The position numbers were made by a program, and so were the translations under genes. From Paracoccaceae bacterium (GTDB lineage: Bacteria; Pseudomonadota; Alphaproteobacteria; Rhodobacterales; Rhodobacteraceae), in assembly GCA_033344815.1 (NCBI GenBank), contig JAWPMR010000001.1, positions 854,136 through 918,135 of the forward strand: a stretch of 64,000 bases of DNA. The letters are read 5' to 3'. Positions 17,940 to 25,728 of the stretch are shown in pieces. The notes under the pieces are model-generated. The model was given only the letters and a program-made list of their open reading frames with translations, did not search any database and was not told where the DNA came from. Every line of letters begins with the position of its first letter. Within the stretch, counting starts at the first letter, position 1.

Positions 17940-19202
17940 ATGACCCTTTCCACCGTACCAAATCTCATCGAACATGTGCGGAATCGTTTTGCCCACGTAG
18001 AGGCCTGTCCCTTTGAGGGTCCACGTGTGTACTTCGAAAACGCCGGTGGTGCTTTGACGTTGAACTCCGTAATTGAGACATCCGCTGAGTTTGCAGGCTA
18101 TCCCGACAACCACGCAGGTCGCGACAATCCAGCCGGAATTGCCCTGCGCGCGGCCATCGAACGCGGAAAGGCCGACGCGCGCATATGGCTGAACGCAGCT
18201 GACGGACAAATTTTCATGGGCGAGAGCGGAACCGAGGTTTTGTTTCGACTGGTGCGGACGGCGGCACTTGGTGCTCCACATGGCGGCACGATGCTGGGCA
18301 GTACGCTTGAACATCCTGCCTCGCGCAGCGCCATGGCGCGTTGGGCGGATGTTACTGAGCGCCCCCATCTGCTTGCGCTGCACGATGATGCAACAGGCAC
18401 GGTCAGCCTTGACGCCTATCTGCCTCACATCACCCCCGATCTACGGATTGCCACAATCGTGCAAACATCGCCCGTCACGGGTATCTCGGTTGACGTGCCT
18501 GCGATCACCGCCGCAATCCGGCGCGTGGCACCCGATTGCATGATCATCATCGACGGCATCCAACACGCAAGCCACGGCAGCATCGACATTGCCAGTTATG
18601 ATGCGGATGGTTATGCAGTATCCCCCTACAAAGTGTTTTCACGCCATGGATATGGGTTAGGCTGGGCCTCAGACCGCTTGAGTGATTTCACCAAGGAGAC
18701 CGTGATCGGCGGGGCCGCAACAAACTGGGAACAGGGCACACGCGACGCCGGCAGCTACGCCACGTTTTCGGATGTCGTTGCTTATTTCGCATGGCTCGGG
18801 GGGCATTTTACGGACAGCACGGACAGGCGCACCCAAATCCTCGCTGCAGCAGACGCCATCCATGCTCACGAACAAGTGCTGACCCAGGCGATGATGCATG
18901 GCTCGGGCAATCAACGCGGCCTCGCAGATATCGACGGTGTTACGGTGATCGGCGGTCTGGACAACCCGGACAGAGAGGGTGTCATTTCCTTGACACTCGA
19001 CAATATGGAGTCCGCTGCACTGGTGCAATTTCTGAACCAACACGGTGTGCGCACTCATATCCGCAACAATGATCACTATTGCGGTAATATCCTGACACCA
19101 CTGGGTTTGGACTCCTGTATTCGCGTCTCCGTCAGCCACTACAATACAGAGGGCGAAGTCAGTCAGTTTCTGCAGGCAATGAATGCGGCAGCCCAGAATT
19201 GA
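17940..19202 (+). CDS. Class-V aminotransferase-fold PLP enzyme
   Basis: A 420-residue PLP-dependent protein of the class-V (cysteine-desulfurase-like) fold. Visible are the N-terminal 'VYFENAGGALT' substrate loop, 'ESGTEVLFRLVR', the PLP-pyridine Asp205 in 'IIIDGIQHASHG', the Schiff-base Lys231 in 'SPYKVFSRHG', and a C-terminal 'GVRTHIRNNDHYCGNI' arm. ATG 17940 was chosen over GTG 17928. The desulfurase cysteine loop is not obvious, so an aminotransferase, lyase or epimerase role is as likely as sulfur transfer. The gene stands alone at the right edge of the gene-poor region, convergent with the CoA-transferase gene. Confidence 0.75.
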   Translation: MTLSTVPNLIEHVRNRFAHVEACPFEGPRVYFENAGGALTLNSVIETSAEFAGYPDNHAGRDNPAGIALRAAIERGKADARIWLNAADGQIFMGESGTEVLFRLVRTAALGAPHGGTMLGSTLEHPASRSAMARWADVTERPHLLALHDDATGTVSLDAYLPHITPDLRIATIVQTSPVTGISVDVPAITAAIRRVAPDCMIIIDGIQHASHGSIDIASYDADGYAVSPYKVFSRHGYGLGWASDRLSDFTKETVIGGAATNWEQGTRDAGSYATFSDVVAYFAWLGGHFTDSTDRRTQILAAADAIHAHEQVLTQAMMHGSGNQRGLADIDGVTVIGGLDNPDREGVISLTLDNMESAALVQFLNQHGVRTHIRNNDHYCGNILTPLGLDSCIRVSVSHYNTEGEVSQFLQAMNAAAQN

Positions 19203-19428
19203 TCACTTGACCGCGCTTTAAGGCCGCCGAAGGTTTTCGCATTTTGCCTGGAACAAAGCTCATCGCGGTATCCAAGTCTTCGTCTTCGACTTCGGACAAA
19301 AAACAGAGCTGTGGACGCCAGGCGATTCCAAACACAGGCTCACGCGTTTCGCACCGCGCGGCGCGCAAAGGACACTGCGCAGGGTCTTATCCCACCATCG
19401 CGCTCAGAAACCTGGGCTCGCAAATGCC

Positions 19429-20634
19429 CTATGCCGCAATCACCGCACCGGCAAGAATCAAAGCCTCGATCTGCGCTTTGTCGCAACCGACTTCTGCCAG
19501 AACCTCGCGCGTGTGCTGACCCAAAACGGGGGCGGCGTGATTGACGCTGGCAGGCGTTTCGCTGAACTTTACCGGATGGCCAATTGTTTCTACCCTACCC
19601 GCTTGCGGATGATCCACTTCAACAATCATATCGCGGGCACGCGCCTGCGGGTCAGCATGCATCGCCGGAATGTCGTTAACCGGGCCAGCAGGCAAATTTG
19701 CCGCCTCCATCCGACGCAACCAGTTTTCAGTGGTGTCCTGAGCCATATGCCCGTTCAGGATCTCAATCAAGGCAGGCAGATTGCGAATACGTTCAGCGTT
19801 GGATGAAAACTTGGGAATTTCATTCAGTTCTGGCGCTCCGATCACATCCAGAAACCTCAGCCAATTGCTCTGGTTTGCCGCACCGACGTTGATCCAGCCA
19901 TCGCTTGTCTGGAACGATTGATAGGGCGCGTTCAGTGGATGCGCGGATCCAAGCGGTTCGGGCGTTTCCCCAGTAGCCAACGCGATGGCAGATTGCCAAT
20001 AGGTCTGCACGATAGCCGCTTCAAACAGCGACGTGTCCACTTTTTGACCCTGCCCGGTTTTCAACATGTTGGAATAGGCCGCACAGACGCCCATCGCCCC
20101 CAGAATACCCGCATTGATGTCAGAAATCGGTGCCGCGACTTTGACCGGCGGACGGCCCGGCCCCTCCCCGGTGATCGACATCAGACCGGACATACCTTGC
20201 GCGATCAAATCAAAGCCACCGCGCTCGGCGTATGGACCTGTACGACCAAAGCCCGAGATTTCGCAATAGATGAGCTTGGGATTGATTTTTACCAGGTCTT
20301 CGTAGGCCAAACCCAGTTTTTGCATGGTCCCCGTACGATAATTCTCAACAACGACATCTGCCTTAGCCAACAGTTTGCGCAAAATTTCAACCGCCGCAGG
20401 ATCCTTGAGGTTCAAGGAAATTCCGCGTTTGTTGCGGTTCATCATCATATAGGCCGCGGCTTCGCCATTGATTTCAGGTGGCACAAACCGGCGGCTGTCA
20501 TCGCCGGTTGGTTTTTCCACCTTGATGACATCCGCGCCCATGTCAGCCAGCATCAAACCACAGACAGGCCCTGCCATGATATGCGCCAGTTCGATAACCT
20601 TGACGCCTGTGAGCGGTCCGGTTTTTGGGCTCAT
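19429..20634 (-). CDS. Family III (CaiB/BaiF) CoA-transferase
   Basis: A 401-residue CoA-transferase that moves CoA between carboxylic acids through a glutamate/aspartate-anhydride mechanism. Family features are 'MAGPVCGLMLADMGADVIKVEKP', 'NRNKRGISLNLKDP', and Asp142 in 'ERGGFDLIAQGMSG', the catalytic Asp of this family. ATG 20634 overlaps the preceding stop codon (ATGA), so it is translationally coupled to the ECH-like gene. It is the last gene of the minus-strand operon that starts with the aminotransferase at 25574. The acid it activates is probably the TRAP substrate or a breakdown product, but is unknown. Confidence 0.9.
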   Translation of the reverse strand: MSPKTGPLTGVKVIELAHIMAGPVCGLMLADMGADVIKVEKPTGDDSRRFVPPEINGEAAAYMMMNRNKRGISLNLKDPAAVEILRKLLAKADVVVENYRTGTMQKLGLAYEDLVKINPKLIYCEISGFGRTGPYAERGGFDLIAQGMSGLMSITGEGPGRPPVKVAAPISDINAGILGAMGVCAAYSNMLKTGQGQKVDTSLFEAAIVQTYWQSAIALATGETPEPLGSAHPLNAPYQSFQTSDGWINVGAANQSNWLRFLDVIGAPELNEIPKFSSNAERIRNLPALIEILNGHMAQDTTENWLRRMEAANLPAGPVNDIPAMHADPQARARDMIVEVDHPQAGRVETIGHPVKFSETPASVNHAAPVLGQHTREVLAEVGCDKAQIEALILAGAVIAA

Positions 20635-21416
20635 TTTCCGGTCCACTCCGGTTTTTTCTTGCTCAGGAAAGCTTCCATACCGATCCGGAAATCTTCACTC
20701 ATATAGCAGGACAGGATCAGATCTGAATCCTCAACCTTACCCGCCGCCCGATTGCGGCGCATGGCTTCTTTTGTTGCGCGCAGCGTGAGTGGCGCCATGC
20801 CGCCAATTCGGTCCGCAAGATCTGTGGCGCGTGCCATGAGCGCCGCTTCATCCGTCAGAACTTCGCTGACGAGCCCAACCCGCAGGGCCTCTTCCGCTTC
20901 AATCAGCCGCGCGGTAAAGATCAGTTCTCGCACACGACCCGCGCCGATCAATTCAGACAAACGCGCGAGATTCCCAGCCGCCAGACAATTGCCCAGCGTG
21001 CGCGCAATCGGGAAGCCGAATTTCAAGTTGGCAGAGGCAATCCGAATATCGCAGGCCGCCGCGATGGAGCCTCCTCCCCCGGTGCAAGCGCCGTTGATCG
21101 CCGCAATCGTCGGCACCGGACAGCGTTCCACTGCATCGAGGACCGCATCAATCCGGCCTTCATAATCCAATGCATCCTGCGGTGTCTCAAAGGCGCGAAA
21201 CTGGGTCATATCCGTGCCCGCTGCGAAAGCCTTTCCGCCCGCGCCCGAAATGACCACCGCGCGCACAGATCCATCCGTGGGCATTGTCCGGCAAAGGTCC
21301 GCCAGACGTTCATACATCCCAAAGGTCAGGGCATTACGCGCCTGTGGCCGCTCAAAGGTGGCCCACATCACGCCATCACGCAACTCGTCCGTAATCTCAG
21401 GTGTTTCCATCGTCAT
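20631..21416 (-). CDS. Enoyl-CoA hydratase/isomerase-like protein lacking both catalytic Glu
   Basis: A 261-residue crotonase-fold protein (ATG 21416 overlaps the dctM stop as ATGA). The oxyanion-hole segments are present ('FAAGTDM' and 'GACTGGGGS'). Compared with mitochondrial enoyl-CoA hydratase, the catalytic Glu of 'GGGCE' is Ser117 ('GGGGS') and the Glu of 'QPE' is Ile137 ('GFPIARTLG'). Both hydratase glutamates are therefore absent, and simple hydration of an enoyl-CoA is unlikely. Other crotonase reactions such as decarboxylation, hydrolysis, isomerisation or C-C cleavage use different residues. It sits between TRAP dctM and the CoA-transferase gene, so its substrate is probably a CoA thioester made from the imported acid. 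Confidence 0.88.
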   Translation of the reverse strand: MTMETPEITDELRDGVMWATFERPQARNALTFGMYERLADLCRTMPTDGSVRAVVISGAGGKAFAAGTDMTQFRAFETPQDALDYEGRIDAVLDAVERCPVPTIAAINGACTGGGGSIAAACDIRIASANLKFGFPIARTLGNCLAAGNLARLSELIGAGRVRELIFTARLIEAEEALRVGLVSEVLTDEAALMARATDLADRIGGMAPLTLRATKEAMRRNRAAGKVEDSDLILSCYMSEDFRIGMEAFLSKKKPEWTGK

Positions 21417-22693
21417 CGGTAAAAGTATTCCACAAGGAACATCGGCACGGATGGTACGTAAGTGCACAGCATGAGCACCATCAGCAGGACGGCGACGAAC
21501 CAGACGTTGACCTTGGACACCTCCCAGATGTTGGCGCGCGCCACCGAGCAGGCGGTGATCAGCACCGAGGCCACGGGAGGCGTTTGTTGTCCGATGGCGA
21601 GGTTCAGCGTGACCACAAGCCCAAAGTGTACCGGATCAATCCCTGCTGCCGTGATCAGCGGTATGACAATCGGGATCACTAGAATGATCGCCGCTGCGGA
21701 GTGCAAAAAGAAGCCCACGATCAGAAAGAAAAAGTTCAGGATCAGCAGAATGGCCCATTGCTGTGTGGTGATGGACAGGATGCCTTCGGCCAACTGTTGC
21801 GGGATTTGCGCGCGGGTCAGGAAGCCGCCCATCAGGACCGATGCCGCAACCAGCAACATCACGACGGCCGTCTGAATGCCACCATCCAGCATCGCGCGGC
21901 GCAGGTGGCTCACGTCCAGATTTCCGTACCATGCGGAGACCACGAGGGAGGCCAGCACGGCCAAACCTGCCGCCTCAGTGGCTGTCACATACCCCCCAAA
22001 GATACCGCCCAGAATGATCACCGGCAGTGTAAAGGCAGGCAAAGCATCCACAAAAGTCTCGCGCAAACGCCTTAAGTTAAATGCGGCTTCTGTCGGAAAA
22101 TTATAGCGTTTCGCAAAGAGATAAGCGACCGTCATCAACCCCCCGGCCCCCAGCAAGCCCGGCACGATGCCCGCAACAAACAGTTGTTCCACAGAAGTAT
22201 TGGCAGAGGCCGCATAGAGGATCATCGGGATTGAGGGCGGGATAATGATCGCCAGCGACGCAGAGGATGAAGTGACGGCAGCAGAAAATTCCTTGGAATA
22301 CCCGCGCTTTTTCATTTGTGGGATCAGAATGGAGCCCATGGCGGCCACGTCTGCAACGGCTGAGCCGGAAATCTCGGCAAAAAACAGCGACACACCGATG
22401 TTCACCATGGCCAGACCACCGCGTATGAAACCGATGATCGCAGTTACAAAGTTGATCAGTTTGTCCGTAATCCCGCCCGCATTCATGATCGCGCCTGCGA
22501 GCACAAACATCGGGATCGCGATCAGGGAAAACTTGGTGGAACCATCATACATATCAAGCGCAATGGTCACCAAACTGTCGGTGCCTTCAGTAAAGAGCAG
22601 CCCCAAAACGCCGCACATGGCCAAGGCCACGGCAATGGGAATGTTAATGCAAATCATCAGCAGCATCGCGATGAAAATTCCGGTGATCAGCAT
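21413..22693 (-). CDS. dctM: TRAP transporter large permease (DctM)
   Basis: A 426-residue inner-membrane protein with about 12 hydrophobic helices, opening 'MLITGIFIAMLLMICINIP'. Conserved DctM landmarks are 'FAEISGSAVADVAAMGSILIPQMKKRGYSKEF', 'IIIPPSIPMILYA' and 'GGYVTATEAAGLAV'. Its ATG overlaps the dctQ stop (TGATG). It forms the sodium-coupled core of a TRAP importer with the adjacent DctQ and DctP. Cargo is unknown. Confidence 0.95.
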   Translation of the reverse strand: MLITGIFIAMLLMICINIPIAVALAMCGVLGLLFTEGTDSLVTIALDMYDGSTKFSLIAIPMFVLAGAIMNAGGITDKLINFVTAIIGFIRGGLAMVNIGVSLFFAEISGSAVADVAAMGSILIPQMKKRGYSKEFSAAVTSSSASLAIIIPPSIPMILYAASANTSVEQLFVAGIVPGLLGAGGLMTVAYLFAKRYNFPTEAAFNLRRLRETFVDALPAFTLPVIILGGIFGGYVTATEAAGLAVLASLVVSAWYGNLDVSHLRRAMLDGGIQTAVVMLLVAASVLMGGFLTRAQIPQQLAEGILSITTQQWAILLILNFFFLIVGFFLHSAAAIILVIPIVIPLITAAGIDPVHFGLVVTLNLAIGQQTPPVASVLITACSVARANIWEVSKVNVWFVAVLLMVLMLCTYVPSVPMFLVEYFYR

Positions 22694-23259
22694 CAGACGC
22701 GGTCCTTGTTCTTTTCGAGTTCGCTTTCGACCTCTTCCTCAATTTCGGCGTGCTCCAGCGAAATGCCGGCGGCGGTCAGCTTCAGGTATCCAGGCAGGCT
22801 GAGGATCTGACAGATCATGAAGAGGATAGCCCCGATTGGGATGACAGACTGCGTGACCTGAATCGGCACCCATGTAAGAGAGATCAGCGTGTCCCCGGCC
22901 AGCACTTCCAGAACCTGAAGCCCTGCCCGTGCCATGAGAAAAAAGAACGTCAGCACGACGACTTCGCCAAACAACAAGGCCGCCACCCGGAACTTCACCG
23001 GCATGGACAGCAAAACCGTATCAAAGCCAATATGTCGGCGGTGCAAAGCGGCAAGCGCAGAGCCATAATAGGTGATCCACGCCAGCATGATCGCAGCCAC
23101 CTCATCATACCAGGAAAAGCTTTGCCCCATAAGACGCGCCAAAACCGCCATGGTGACGATCAGTGTCAACAAGACCATCAGGCTGATCGTGATCCATTCC
23201 AGCAATTTGCTGATCGTTCGGTTTATACGCGAAAGCGTCGGATAAGATGCATGTTCCAT
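22693..23259 (-). CDS. dctQ: TRAP transporter small permease (DctQ)
   Basis: A 188-residue protein (ATG 23259; the frame runs back to a TTG at 23304) with four transmembrane helices: 'LLEWITISLMVLLTLIVTMAVLAR', 'AAIMLAWITYYGSALA', 'AALLFGEVVVLTFFFLMARAG' and 'SVIPIGAILFMICQILSL'. This is the DctQ layout. It has a charged C-terminal tail. It pairs with DctM, and a terminator-like hairpin separates it from dctP. Confidence 0.92.
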   Translation of the reverse strand: MEHASYPTLSRINRTISKLLEWITISLMVLLTLIVTMAVLARLMGQSFSWYDEVAAIMLAWITYYGSALAALHRRHIGFDTVLLSMPVKFRVAALLFGEVVVLTFFFLMARAGLQVLEVLAGDTLISLTWVPIQVTQSVIPIGAILFMICQILSLPGYLKLTAAGISLEHAEIEEEVESELEKNKDRV

Positions 23260-23335
23260 GTCGGTCAGACCTATTGGACTCCGAAAGCTGCTGGCGCCTG
23301 TCAAACGACACCATCGGCAATGAGAAAGGGAATTG

Positions 23336-23366
23336 AAAAAGGCGGCAGGTTGTTGCCCCGCCGCCC
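23336..23366 (-). terminator. Intra-operon terminator between dctP and dctQM
   Basis: On the minus strand a GC-rich stem (GGCGG(C)GG ... CC(T)GCCGCC) is followed directly by TTTTT. It starts about 10 nt past the dctP stop and would reduce transcription into dctQM, leaving dctP mRNA in excess. Confidence 0.75.
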
Positions 23367-23375
23367 TCTGACCTG

Positions 23376-24356
23376 TCAGCCAGAATTGCCCAGCCCGAGC
23401 ACGGTGTCGATCATGTCCTGACCGCCCTCGACCTCATCCGCGAACTGCTGGTAGATCGGTTTGGACGCTTCGATGAAGGCCGCTTTGTCGGCTGTATTCA
23501 CCGTCACGCCCGCCTCCTCAATCACCGTCAGCAGGCTTGCTTCAAGCTCAGCGGCTTTTTCATAGGTAAAATCCTGCGTCTTATTTGCACATTCTGTCAG
23601 CCCGGCCTGAACCTCAGCAGGCAGTTTGTCGAACTGCTTTTTCGAGGCCAGAATATAGGCAGGCGTGTAAACATGCCCGGTCACGGACAGGTATTTCTGG
23701 ACTTCCTGAAATTTCGCTGACGCGATTTGTGCGTAAGGATTTTCCTGCCCGTCAATAACACCGGTTTGCAAGGCCGTGAATACGTCGGAAAACGCCATCG
23801 GTGTTGGGTTTGCGCCATATTCCTGGAACATTTTCAGACGCCACACGCCATTGGGCGTACGCAGTTTCACGCCTTCCAGATCAGCGGGCACATTGATCGG
23901 GCGCACGTTATTGGTGATGTTGCGAAAGCCATTCTCAGCCAGCCCGACGATATGATAGCCGTTCGCGTGAGCAGCATCCTGGAATGTGTCCATCATTGCG
24001 CCCTGCACGCGGCGCATGTGGTCGCGATCTGAAATGATGTAGGGCATTTCAAAGATGCCGAAGGAATCATCCACCGAGGACATCACCGAAGAGGGCAGCG
24101 CGAAATCGACCTGCGCAAGTTTGAGCTTTTGCAGAAGTTCCTTGTCCTTGCCCAGTTGCGAAGACCCAAAAGTCTGTACTTCGACTTTGTCCGGCATCGC
24201 ACCGTTCACACAGGCCGCGAAATTATCGACCGTGGCCTCGAACAGCGATCCCGGAGCGCCCACATGCCCAAATTTCATGGTCATATCTGCGGCCAAAGCG
24301 CTTGTCGCCATACCGATGGCCGTCGTTGCGGCCAGAAGCCTTGGAATTACTTTCAT
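23376..24356 (-). CDS. dctP: TRAP transporter substrate-binding protein (DctP)
   Basis: A 326-residue periplasmic protein with a signal peptide ending '...TSALAA' near residue 23. The DctP fold is evident from 'TMKFGHVGAPGSLFEAT', 'LAENGFRNITNNVRPI', 'LEGVKLRTPNGVWRLKMFQEYGANPTPM' (the Arg in 'KLRTPNG' is the usual carboxylate ligand) and 'LQTGVIDGQENPYAQI'. The conserved Arg indicates an organic acid. GGGAGGAG lies 7-8 nt before the ATG. It belongs to the operon headed by the aminotransferase. Confidence 0.93.
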   Translation of the reverse strand: MKVIPRLLAATTAIGMATSALAADMTMKFGHVGAPGSLFEATVDNFAACVNGAMPDKVEVQTFGSSQLGKDKELLQKLKLAQVDFALPSSVMSSVDDSFGIFEMPYIISDRDHMRRVQGAMMDTFQDAAHANGYHIVGLAENGFRNITNNVRPINVPADLEGVKLRTPNGVWRLKMFQEYGANPTPMAFSDVFTALQTGVIDGQENPYAQIASAKFQEVQKYLSVTGHVYTPAYILASKKQFDKLPAEVQAGLTECANKTQDFTYEKAAELEASLLTVIEEAGVTVNTADKAAFIEASKPIYQQFADEVEGGQDMIDTVLGLGNSG

Positions 24357-24416
24357 GACGTTCTCCTCCCAGAGATTTACTTTTCTATTCTTCTAAACCC
24401 ATGACGGGCGCTGGTC

Positions 24417-25574
24417 TCAGGCGAGCAGGCTCATCGCCGCTTGCACCCCACCCTCCCGATGGGGGACATTTGCCTTTTTGAGACCCATTTCGACGCCTGC
24501 CAGTGTACCGACAAGCATCAGATCGTTGAAATCGCCCAAGTGACCAATCCGGAACACCTTATCCGCCACTTTGGACAACCCGTTTCCTAAAGATATGTCG
24601 AAATGCGCCAGCGTCGATGCCCGGAATGCGTCCGCGCTATGTTCTTCCGGCAATCTTACCGCCGTCAGCACACCGCTTTCCTGGCCCTGAGCTGCGCAGA
24701 GAACCTCAAGCCCCCAGGTCCGCACAGCCGCGCGCGCGGCGGCACCATGGCGGGCGTGACGGGCAAACACGTTCTCCAGCCCCTCTTCGTGTAGCATGTC
24801 AATGGCTTCGTTCAGACCGTAAAGCAGGTTCGTCCCTGGCGTATATGGAAAGTACCCCGTCTTGTTGGGTCCGACCATTTCGGCCCAATCCCAATAGGAT
24901 CGCTGAAGTTTTGCCGCTTTATTGGCTGCCATGGCTTTGGCACTGGCGGCATTGAATGACAGACCGGGCGGCAGCATCAACCCTTTCTGCGATCCTGAAA
25001 CGGTGACATCGACGCCCCAGGCGTCATGCTGATACTCAAGCGAGGCCAGACCGGAAATCGTGTCGACCATGAACAATGCGGGATGGTTCGCATTATCAAT
25101 CGCCGCGCGCACCGCCGCAATGGGAGACACCGATCCCGTAGATGTTTCATTGTGAACAACGCACACTGCTTTGATCTCATGAGCCGTATCTTCGGCCAAA
25201 TAGGCCTCGATCTGATCGGGATCCGCCCCGCCGCGCCAATCGCCCTCGATAAATTCCGCCTGCAAGCCCAGCTTATCCGCCAGTTTCTTCCAAAGCGTCG
25301 CGAAATGTCCGGTTTCGAACATCAGCACACGATCCCCCGGCGACAAGGTGTTTACAAGCGCTGCCTCCCATGCGCCCGTGCCCGAAGCCGGATAGATGAA
25401 CACATGCTGTTCCGTTTTGAAGATTGATTTCAGACCATCAAGTGCGCGCAATCCGACCTTGGCAAAATCCGGACCGCGATGGTCAATGGTTTGCTGTCCA
25501 ATGGCGCTCAATACCCGGTCGGGCACAGCGCTTGGTCCGGGGATCTGTAAAAAGTGGCGGCCAGCTTTTCTCAT
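24417..25574 (-). CDS. Serine/aspartate-glyoxylate-type aminotransferase
   Basis: A 385-residue class-V aminotransferase starting 'MRKAGRHFLQIPGPSAVPDR', the standard N-terminus of the serine-glyoxylate aminotransferase group. The longer frame to 25616 has no ribosome-binding site. PLP residues are Asp171 in 'FMVDTISG' and Lys197 in 'SGSQKGLMLPPG'. Such enzymes turn glyoxylate to glycine, or in the beta-hydroxyaspartate cycle use aspartate as donor; none of the other cycle genes is present here. It is the first gene of the minus-strand operon (aminotransferase, dctP, dctQ, dctM, ECH-like, CoA-transferase) and divergent from the FAD dehydrogenase. It may consume a 2-oxoacid made by that dehydrogenase. 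Confidence 0.88.
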   Translation of the reverse strand: MRKAGRHFLQIPGPSAVPDRVLSAIGQQTIDHRGPDFAKVGLRALDGLKSIFKTEQHVFIYPASGTGAWEAALVNTLSPGDRVLMFETGHFATLWKKLADKLGLQAEFIEGDWRGGADPDQIEAYLAEDTAHEIKAVCVVHNETSTGSVSPIAAVRAAIDNANHPALFMVDTISGLASLEYQHDAWGVDVTVSGSQKGLMLPPGLSFNAASAKAMAANKAAKLQRSYWDWAEMVGPNKTGYFPYTPGTNLLYGLNEAIDMLHEEGLENVFARHARHGAAARAAVRTWGLEVLCAAQGQESGVLTAVRLPEEHSADAFRASTLAHFDISLGNGLSKVADKVFRIGHLGDFNDLMLVGTLAGVEMGLKKANVPHREGGVQAAMSLLA

Positions 25575-25660
25575 AGCAATCAATCTCACGGGCGAAGTGT
25601 TTTTCACGATGATCATGCTAAATCAGATCAAACACTTGCGGTTTTCTGTTGAACCAACGT

Positions 25661-25678
25661 AATTTTGAATTCATAATT
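25661..25678. promoter_or_regulatory. Near-perfect 18-bp palindrome, candidate operator
   Basis: AATTTTGAATTCATAATT has 8 of 9 self-complementary pairs. It lies in the 154-bp divergent spacer between the aminotransferase and dehydrogenase genes. The GntR/FCD protein encoded at 28628 is the natural candidate to bind it; that is inference. Confidence 0.4.
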
Positions 25679-25728
25679 AAGTCAATCAGAATATTCACGT
25701 GTTCTTCCGCATCACACTGGATCCGAAA

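Noticed and set aside
24417-25574. Beta-hydroxyaspartate cycle locus
   Set aside because: The aminotransferase could be of the BhcA type, but the dehydratase, aldolase and iminosuccinate reductase genes are absent from the neighbourhood.
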